From positions 1 through 8,927 of the forward strand of contig DKOX01000051.1 in assembly GCA_002470925.1 (NCBI GenBank): 8,927 nt of DNA, given 5' to 3'. Below the pieces are notes generated by a model. The model made no database searches and was not told the origin of the DNA. It worked only from the letters and a program-made list of their open reading frames with translations. Both the position numbers and the translations under genes were made by a program. Origin of the DNA: Opitutia bacterium UBA7350. Lineage in GTDB: Bacteria > Verrucomicrobiota > Verrucomicrobiia > Opitutales > Coraliomargaritaceae. Below are positions 1-5,077 of this stretch, in pieces. Numbering within the stretch: the stretch's first letter is position 1; every line of letters starts with the position of its first letter.

Positions 1-4
1 GAAA

Positions 5-13
5 GGGAGGAGG
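5..13 (+). promoter_or_regulatory. Strong Shine-Dalgarno site for the first gene
   Basis: GGGAGGAGG lies 10 bases upstream of the ATG at 24. This is the only strong purine-rich ribosome-binding site before a rightward gene in the window, and it fixes the start of that gene. Any promoter lies left of the window. Confidence 0.75.
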
Positions 14-23
14 CGGAAGAATA

Positions 24-890
24 ATGCGAAGACATCTCAATAACCCAAAAGTAGTCATTCCGGCGGCGGTTTTGACTGTGCTTTTTTTGCTCTTCCGGAT
101 TGGCATGTTTGATGGGATCGACATCAAGGCCTACTTCGAGAAGCAGGTGGTGTTGATGGCGGAGGAGAGCAAGCCGACTGAGGTTCTTGAAATTGAGGCG
201 AGCCGTATCGCCAAGGCCTTTACCAAGGAGCGCTGGTTGCCGAATAATTGGCAGCAGTATGCCACGATGAAGCGAGAACTCTTTATTGCGGATTATCGAC
301 TTGAGGATGACGCGATTCCCACGGTTGAGCTGGCGATAAAAGTGGATCCTGAGACGGGGGAGGTTGAAATCGAGGAAGAGGAATTGACGAGCTATATTGC
401 GGAGAACATGGGTCTGGATGAAAGCGGATTCTTTGTGCGTTTCGGCGTGATACGCAAGCGGGAGGGGGATGATTTAAAGACGAAGGATGGACGGGCTTTG
501 ACGCTGGGTAAGATTGCGATACCGGATCAGGGGCAGTTGAATGGCAACACCGCGTATCGCTCGATTGAAGCCGTGATAGGGGGACTGACTCTGGAGGCGA
601 CCTCGCCGGTGGAAATGGAAGATTTGGAGGCATTGATCGTGGGAGAAAATCCGGTGCCGGAAGTTTATCGTGAGGGTGATACCGTTACTGCAGAGCTGGT
701 TGAGCAGAAACCGAAGCGCCGCGAGTATGCTTCTGCCGTGATTCTGGGCGGGGTCAGCCCAAAGGATATTTATCGCGAGGGCGATTTGGTTTCGCGTATA
801 CCGGCGATAGGCCTGGCGAGTGTTTCTGAGCGCTCGGTTGAGTTGATTGATCGGGAGGGTGAGATTTACCAACTGCAGTTGCGCCGATAG
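24..890 (+). CDS. Membrane-anchored protein with GspC/PilP-like C-terminus, function unknown
   Basis: I do not recognise a named family over the full 288 residues. Residues 1-8 are basic, and about 9-27 form one hydrophobic segment with no signal-peptidase site, so the protein is probably a single-pass inner-membrane protein with its bulk in the periplasm. The middle (about 35-205) is acidic and charged, without a motif I can name. The last 56 residues (about 233-288) read as a small beta domain: VILGGV, then YREGDLV, then SVELIDREGEIYQL. That order resembles the HR/PilP domain of type II secretion GspC and type IV pilus PilP, which link inner-membrane components to the secretin. A second YREGD copy lies at residues 215-219. 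The start is supported by a strong ribosome-binding site. The secretion or pilus role is inference, because no other secretion gene is in view. Confidence 0.8.
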   Translation: MRRHLNNPKVVIPAAVLTVLFLLFRIGMFDGIDIKAYFEKQVVLMAEESKPTEVLEIEASRIAKAFTKERWLPNNWQQYATMKRELFIADYRLEDDAIPTVELAIKVDPETGEVEIEEEELTSYIAENMGLDESGFFVRFGVIRKREGDDLKTKDGRALTLGKIAIPDQGQLNGNTAYRSIEAVIGGLTLEATSPVEMEDLEALIVGENPVPEVYREGDTVTAELVEQKPKRREYASAVILGGVSPKDIYREGDLVSRIPAIGLASVSERSVELIDREGEIYQLQLRR

Positions 891-942
891 GGGCTGTGAA
901 TTTTAATACTGCAAGGGTGGTCTTTGGGTTTATCCTTGTGGC

Positions 943-1431
943 ATGAATGTTTATTTATTGCGTCATGCGCAGGCCGAAGCGGGCTACCCGGACGGGCAAC
1001 GGCAGTTGACGGCGCGCGGGCGAAGTCATGCACAACTTTTGGGTGAGATCTTGCGCCGCTCGCCGGATGATCTCCCGGGGCGGATTCTGTGCAGTCCGTT
1101 GGTGCGAGCGCGGGAGACCCTGGAATTGGTGGGCGCGGCATGGAGCGGTGAGCCGTTGGGTGAACCGGAGGTGCTGGAGTCTTTGGTTCCGGAGGGGAAT
1201 CCTGCGGAGGTCGTGTCGTTTTTGGACTCGATACAGGAGGATGTTTTGCTGGTCGGACACAATCCAAACATCGAGGTATTGAGTTCACTTTTAATGAGCG
1301 GGGAACGCTACCGGGCGCGACTGGTCGTTAAAACCGGTGTTTTGCTGTGCTTCAATTGGTCGCCTTTCCTGAATCATGGTGAAACCGGGCCGGCGGCGCT
1401 GCGTTGGATGCTAGACCCGCGCGGCCTTTAG
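943..1431 (+). CDS. sixA: SixA-type phosphohistidine phosphatase (histidine phosphatase superfamily)
   Basis: The 162-residue product matches the short SixA branch of the histidine phosphatase (phosphoglycerate-mutase-like) superfamily; E. coli SixA is about the same length. The RHG-type motif is LLRHAQAE near the N-terminus, with Arg7 and His8, the latter expected to carry the phosphate. CSPLVRARETLEL gives the second phosphate-binding arginine, and VLLVGHNPNIEVL gives the second catalytic histidine, His106. SixA enzymes are cytosolic and remove phosphate from histidine on signalling proteins such as HPt domains or nitrogen-PTS phosphocarriers; the substrate here cannot be read from context. 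The ATG lies 52 bases after the previous gene and has no clear Shine-Dalgarno site. A TATCCT six bases upstream could mark a leaderless transcript. An alternative is another small member of the superfamily with a metabolite substrate. Confidence 0.85.
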   Translation: MNVYLLRHAQAEAGYPDGQRQLTARGRSHAQLLGEILRRSPDDLPGRILCSPLVRARETLELVGAAWSGEPLGEPEVLESLVPEGNPAEVVSFLDSIQEDVLLVGHNPNIEVLSSLLMSGERYRARLVVKTGVLLCFNWSPFLNHGETGPAALRWMLDPRGL

Positions 1432-1458
1432 CTTTGCCTCCCTTAAAATGGAACTTTG

Positions 1459-3042
1459 ATGAAAAATAAATGGAAATATTTCTGGGTGGTGGTTGCGATA
1501 CTGGCTGGGTGGTACTTGGCGCGCCGCGATGCCGAAGTACTACCCCCCGAGGCAGGGGAGCGCGACCCGGTGCAAGCTGCGGCAGCAAGCCCCTCGCCTG
1601 CGGTTAATGCAGATTTAACAGTCGCGCCGCCGGTGCGTTTCCCCCTGCATGCGGTTGGGGAGGAAGTCCTGGTATATTTTCCGGATGCGGCGAGCTATCG
1701 TGCCTATCTGGATGCACTGGGAGGAGCGGGTGATGTAAAGCTGGGAAGTTTGGATGCGCTGCGCTGCGTGCGCCTCCACGCGGATTCCCTGCGTTTTGCG
1801 GATCCGGCAGATTTCGGCGGGCAAGTGGAGTTTAATTATCGGGTGCGGCAGCCGGCACCTCCGCGGGAATCCAATCCGCTGGTCTTGGGGCCGCTGAAGG
1901 GATTTGGGGCAAGCGCGCGGGAGATCGCGGGCGGCGGTCTTGCAGGCCGGGGTTCGGGGGTGGTGATTGCGGTGTTGGATTCGGGTATTGCGGATCATCG
2001 GTTTTTTGAAGGGGTGGAAATAGATTCGTATAATTGGGTGAGCGATGATCGGGTGAAGGCGAGCGCACGGGGGCATGGGACTGCGGTGGCTTCGATTCTG
2101 GGCGGGGAAAGCGGCATTGCGCCGGAGGCACGCCTTTTGGATTTCCGCGTCTTGGACGCGGCGGGACAGGGGTCGAGTTTTGACGTGGCGGAGGCAATTG
2201 TAAGGGCGGCGGATCTGGGGGCCGATGTGATCAATCTAAGCCTAGGGCTTTATCAAGAGACGGTGCATTTGCATGAGGCGGTTCGCTATGCGCACCAGAA
2301 AGGAGCCTTGATGGTTGCGGCGGCGGGTAACGATGCGCTGACGCAATTGCCGTTTCCGGCGGCGTATGCCGAAGTGCTGGCGGTTACCGCCGTGGACGGA
2401 AACGGGCTCCATGCCGGTTTTTCGAATCGCTCAAAAGGGATCGATGTTGCGGCACCGGGGGTCGGGGTGGTGGTGGCGGATCCGGAAGGTCAGGAGCGCC
2501 AGATAAACGGGACTTCCGCTGCGGCTCCTTTTGTGAGCGGAACGCTGGCAGCTTTGCTTTCTGAGAATCCCGGGGGAGCGCCGGAAAACGCGGTGCGCCT
2601 TTTGAAGGCTCAATTGAATGAGGCGGGGGCGCCGGGGATGGATGCAAGCTATGGAAGCGGTTTGGTGGATTGGGACCGTTTGCGGGAACGTGAGGCTTCC
2701 GATTTACAGGATCTTGCGGTGGCGGCGATTCACATGGAGTTGGGGTCGCAACCCGGGACGCGGGTTCCCGTAAAAGTGGTGGTGCAAAACCGTGGGACAA
2801 CCTGGATTCCCGCAGCGCAACTGACGGTCGTGCAGACCGGGGAGGCCACGGAGGAATTTATGATTACATCGCTTGCCCCCGGAGCCATCGCGGAGCGAAC
2901 GGTTTATCGGCATCTGCCGTCGGCGGGGATGGATGCGGTCGTTGAAATGGGTGCCTCGGTCGCTTTGGAGGATGGGACAGCGGACCGGCGCCCCGAGAAC
3001 AATACCCGCTTTACTCGTTTTACCCCGGCGAAGCTCGATTAA
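1459..3042 (+). CDS. Membrane-anchored subtilisin-family (S8) serine protease with CARDB-like C-terminal domain
   Basis: This 527-residue protein carries the full subtilase signature. Asp174 is in VIAVLDSGIADH, His206 in GHGTAVASILGG, oxyanion Asn291 in AAAGND, and nucleophile Ser353 in NGTSAAAPFVSG. The 32-residue Asp-His spacing equals that of subtilisin. Residues about 6-20 are hydrophobic after a basic start, giving a membrane anchor or uncleaved signal. About 22-60 is an Ala/Pro-rich linker, and about 62-130 looks like an N-terminal prodomain. After the protease (about 150-410, closing with YGSGLVDW), residues about 415-520 resemble a CARDB beta-sandwich: VPVKVVVQNRGTTW near its start and RPENNTRF at its end. 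The protein should be an active exported protease tethered outside the inner membrane; its substrate is unknown. I chose the ATG at 1459, with GGA nine bases upstream, over the adjacent TTG at 1456. It follows sixA by 27 bases, so the two may be cotranscribed. Confidence 0.9.
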   Translation: MKNKWKYFWVVVAILAGWYLARRDAEVLPPEAGERDPVQAAAASPSPAVNADLTVAPPVRFPLHAVGEEVLVYFPDAASYRAYLDALGGAGDVKLGSLDALRCVRLHADSLRFADPADFGGQVEFNYRVRQPAPPRESNPLVLGPLKGFGASAREIAGGGLAGRGSGVVIAVLDSGIADHRFFEGVEIDSYNWVSDDRVKASARGHGTAVASILGGESGIAPEARLLDFRVLDAAGQGSSFDVAEAIVRAADLGADVINLSLGLYQETVHLHEAVRYAHQKGALMVAAAGNDALTQLPFPAAYAEVLAVTAVDGNGLHAGFSNRSKGIDVAAPGVGVVVADPEGQERQINGTSAAAPFVSGTLAALLSENPGGAPENAVRLLKAQLNEAGAPGMDASYGSGLVDWDRLREREASDLQDLAVAAIHMELGSQPGTRVPVKVVVQNRGTTWIPAAQLTVVQTGEATEEFMITSLAPGAIAERTVYRHLPSAGMDAVVEMGASVALEDGTADRRPENNTRFTRFTPAKLD

Positions 3043-3140
3043 ACCCGGATGATGTAATAGGATGAGCAAGGTGCCCGGCAACTGAAGGCTGAGGGAGTGT
3101 ATAAAGATCCGTGACCGCTAGCCTGACAGACCGCCATGTA

Positions 3141-3156
3141 CCTTGGTCGCCTAAGG
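3141..3156 (+). other. Small hairpin downstream of the protease gene (weak terminator candidate)
   Basis: CCTTGG pairs with CTAAGG (one G-T wobble) around a four-base loop, giving a six-pair stem followed by AATTTTG. The U-tract is short and interrupted, so as an intrinsic terminator for the upstream genes it would be weak. It could equally be an internal stem of a longer leader RNA, since it sits inside the GGTGC (3070-3074) / GCACC (3165-3169) pairing. Confidence 0.35.
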
Positions 3157-3179
3157 AATTTTGAGCACCCCATTGGTTA

Positions 3180-3212
3180 GCACATTTTTAATGCGTTGCA
3201 TTAGAAATGTGC
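3180..3212 (+). repeat. 15-bp inverted repeat with 3-base loop
   Basis: The left arm GCACATTTTTAATGC (3180-3194) and right arm GCATTAGAAATGTGC (3198-3212) are reverse complements except for one T-G pair, which is still a wobble in RNA. The loop is GTT. No T-run follows on either strand, so it is not a standard intrinsic terminator. It lies about 50 bases upstream of the TATAAT box, which suits an operator bound by a dimeric regulator. If transcription starts further upstream it would instead be a very stable leader hairpin. Imperfect copies of ATTGGTTAG flank it (3172-3180 and, lacking one T, 3216-3223). Confidence 0.75.
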
Positions 3213-3263
3213 CTGATTGGTAGACGCCTTTAAATAGAAGCCTATTACTCAAAAGTCCGTTTG

Positions 3264-3269
3264 TATAAT
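3264..3269 (+). promoter_or_regulatory. Candidate -10 box for metXW
   Basis: A perfect TATAAT, with TG immediately upstream, predicts a transcript start near 3276, about 29 bases before the metX ATG at 3305. The -35 position (around 3241-3247, CCTATTA) does not resemble TTGACA. If real, the promoter probably depends on an activator or is controlled through the upstream inverted repeat. Confidence 0.45.
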
Positions 3270-3304
3270 CGGGTTAAAATGATGGCTCGCAAATCGCGGG
3301 AAGT

Positions 3305-4465
3305 ATGCCTAATTCTGGCATTATGAATGATTCGGAAGAGGCAGGACCCGCACTGGATGAGGGTGAGGTTGGTATTGTGGCCCACTCCGATTTTGTGTCG
3401 AAGCTCCCTTTTGATTTTGAATCCGGTGGTCAAATTCCGGAGTTAAGGCTGCGTTACGAGACCTACGGGCGTTTGAATAAGGAGCAGTCGAACGCCATTC
3501 TTATATGCCATGCCCTGACGGGGGACCATCACTGCGCGGGGGTTTATGGTATGACCGAGCGCAAGCAGGGTTGGTGGAATTTCATGGTGGGGCCGGGCAA
3601 ACCGATCGATACGCGCAAATATTTTGTGGTCTGCTCGAATGTGCTGGGTGGTTGTCAGGGTTCGACCGGGCCGCGCTCGATTAATCCCGAGACGGGGGAG
3701 CGGTATAATTTGGATTTCCCAAAACTGACGGTGCGCGACATGGTACGGGCGCAGGCTTTGTTACTGGATTCATTGGGCCTGGAACGTTTGCACGCGGTCA
3801 TTGGCGGCAGTATGGGTGGCATGCAGACGCTGCAATGGGCGATTGATTATCCGGAACGGGTGGGCCGTTATATTGCGCTGGCTTGTTGCGCCCGCCATAA
3901 TGCGCAGGCCATTGCTTTTAACGATACCGGACGCCAGGCGATCATGCGCGATCCAGCCTGGCTGCAGGGTAAATATGAATCGGATGCACCGCCGGGGCAT
4001 GGTTTGGCGGTGGCGCGCATGATGGCGCATATCACCTATCTTTCGGATGCTGGAATGGAGGCGCGTTTTGGGCGCAAGCGGCGCGGGGAGGATTCCGCGC
4101 GGGAACATTTCGAAGTGGAGTTTGAAGTGGAGAGTTATTTGCGCTACCAGGGGCAACAATTTGTATCACGCTTTGATGCGAACAGTTATCTTTATCTGAC
4201 AAAGGCGCTGGATCGTTTTGATTTGCACGGCCCGGATGGAAGCCTCGATGCAACCCTTGCAGCGGTGCAGGCTCCGGGTCTGGTGGTGGGATTTGGGAGC
4301 GACTGGCTCTATCCGCCGCAGGCAAACCGTGAAGTGGTAGAAGCCTTGCTGCGCCTGGGTAAGCCCGCAAGCTACGCCGAACTCGCCTTGGATGCCGGGC
4401 ATGATTCCTTCCTCTTGCGCGCTCCCAAGTTGGATCAATTAATACGCACTTTTCTCGATCGCTGA
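3305..4465 (+). CDS. metX: Homoserine O-acyltransferase MetX (probably acetyltransferase)
   Basis: MetX transfers an acyl group, usually acetyl from acetyl-CoA, to the hydroxyl of homoserine. This is the committing step of cytosolic methionine synthesis and precedes sulfhydrylation. The 386-residue length is typical. The alpha/beta-hydrolase core is clear: LICHALTGDHH in the oxyanion region, nucleophile elbow IGGSMGGMQ with Ser169, then Asp333 in GFGSDWLYPP and His366 in DAGHDSFLL. QWAIDYPERV after the elbow is typical of MetX. Some family members use succinyl-CoA, and I cannot settle the donor by eye. The start is uncertain. ATG 3305 has GGGA only three bases away, while ATG 3323 (Met7) lacks a Shine-Dalgarno site but overlaps the stop of a mini-ORF. 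Family conservation begins after both. metW follows three bases downstream. Confidence 0.95.
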   Translation: MPNSGIMNDSEEAGPALDEGEVGIVAHSDFVSKLPFDFESGGQIPELRLRYETYGRLNKEQSNAILICHALTGDHHCAGVYGMTERKQGWWNFMVGPGKPIDTRKYFVVCSNVLGGCQGSTGPRSINPETGERYNLDFPKLTVRDMVRAQALLLDSLGLERLHAVIGGSMGGMQTLQWAIDYPERVGRYIALACCARHNAQAIAFNDTGRQAIMRDPAWLQGKYESDAPPGHGLAVARMMAHITYLSDAGMEARFGRKRRGEDSAREHFEVEFEVESYLRYQGQQFVSRFDANSYLYLTKALDRFDLHGPDGSLDATLAAVQAPGLVVGFGSDWLYPPQANREVVEALLRLGKPASYAELALDAGHDSFLLRAPKLDQLIRTFLDR

Positions 4466-4468
4466 AGC

Positions 4469-5077
4469 ATGAATCCCAACGCAAAAAAACGACAAGTTGA
4501 TTTTCAGGTGATTGCCCGCTGGGTGAAGGCGGGGGATCGCGTATTGGACCTCGGATGTGGACGGGGGGTTCTGCTTGAATCGCTCATACAAAAACAGTCG
4601 GTCTACGGAGTGGGTGTGGATATTGAGTTGGATAAAATCATTAGTTGCGTGAAGCGCGGAGTTTCGGCGTATCACGGGGAGGTTCATGGGATTCTGGAAA
4701 ATTTTGCTGATGCCAGTTTTGACCGGGTGATTTTTAGTCGCTCCGTGGATTTACTGGAACAACCGAATGCCACCCTCGCGGAAGCCCTCAGGGTGGGAAA
4801 ATATGTAACGGTGGGATTTGTGAATCACGGTTTCTGGCGCAATCGCCTCAGCTTTATTTTGCGCGGGCGACGTATCGAAAATGAAGTCTATCCAAAGAAA
4901 TGGTATGAGAGCCAACCGACCAATCCCTTCTCAATCGATGAGTTTGACGGCTTTTGCAAGTCAGCCGGAATCCGGATCGTAAGCCGGGAATACCTCTTGG
5001 GTAATTGGCGCGATACCTGTCCTTTCTTACCGGGGCTCTTTGCGGGGTACGCGATCTACGACCTGACTAAGGCTTGA
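4469..5077 (+). CDS. metW: Methionine biosynthesis protein MetW (SAM-methyltransferase fold)
   Basis: This 202-residue protein is a MetW. It has the nucleotide-binding motif VLDLGCGRGVLL near residues 25-36, VGVDIE with the acidic residue after strand 2, the family segment ISCVKRGVSAYHGEV, FADASFDRVIFSRS, and ALRVGKYVTVGFVNHGFWRNR. MetW is the usual partner of MetX and has been reported to support its activity; the tight metXW linkage here agrees. It is divergent: the usual PNFG-W segment reads VNHGFW, the usual GRMPV reads GRRIE, and the usual LPY-WYDTPN reads YPKKWYESQPTN. No clear ribosome-binding site precedes the ATG, and only three bases separate it from metX, so it is probably translated by coupling. 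Its last 11 bases overlap the convergent RND gene, which leaves no space for a terminator. Confidence 0.92.
   Translation: MNPNAKKRQVDFQVIARWVKAGDRVLDLGCGRGVLLESLIQKQSVYGVGVDIELDKIISCVKRGVSAYHGEVHGILENFADASFDRVIFSRSVDLLEQPNATLAEALRVGKYVTVGFVNHGFWRNRLSFILRGRRIENEVYPKKWYESQPTNPFSIDEFDGFCKSAGIRIVSREYLLGNWRDTCPFLPGLFAGYAIYDLTKA

Larger units (their letters stand above)
3043..3304 (+). other. Intergenic leader region upstream of metX
   Basis: This 262-base gap holds no substantial ORF. It contains a possible closing stem GGTGC (3070-3074) with GCACC (3165-3169), a nested AGGCT (3086-3090) with AGCCT (3120-3124), a CCTTGG hairpin (3141-3156), a strong 15-bp hairpin (3180-3212) and a consensus TATAAT (3264-3269). 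Its right half is visibly more AT-rich than the flanking genes. Its position before metX suggests control of methionine synthesis, by a structured RNA, a DNA-binding regulator or both; that is inference. No known riboswitch class could be matched in full. Confidence 0.45.

Noticed and set aside
474..872. Minus-strand open frame opposite the first gene, and similar antisense frames opposite the protease (1615-2234, 2384-2800)
   Set aside because: The translations are low-complexity and rich in Pro, Arg, His and Ser, with no motifs. They are shadows of GC-rich coding sequence on the other strand.
1456..1458. TTG start for the subtilase gene
   Set aside because: It adds only one residue, and the ATG directly after it at 1459 is the more likely start.
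3070..3096. TPP-riboswitch-like start (GGTGCCC then GGCTGAGG)
   Set aside because: The second half of the thi box (CCTGATC-GGATAAT-C-GCGTAGGGA) is absent. The same bases also partly resemble cobalamin and SAM-I motifs, which shows how little information the match carries.
3215..3227. tRNA-Leu-like D-arm GATTGGTAGACGC followed by TTTAAAT resembling a UAA anticodon loop
   Set aside because: The D stem and anticodon stem do not pair, there is no TTCRANY T-arm, no acceptor stem and no CCA. It is a chance match or at most an unrecognisable fragment.
3043..3304. SAM-I or SAM-II riboswitch before metX
   Set aside because: GGTGC and CCCGGCAAC occur, but in the wrong order and spacing for SAM-I. There is no GA-AGAT closing element, and no SAM-II pseudoknot motif was found.
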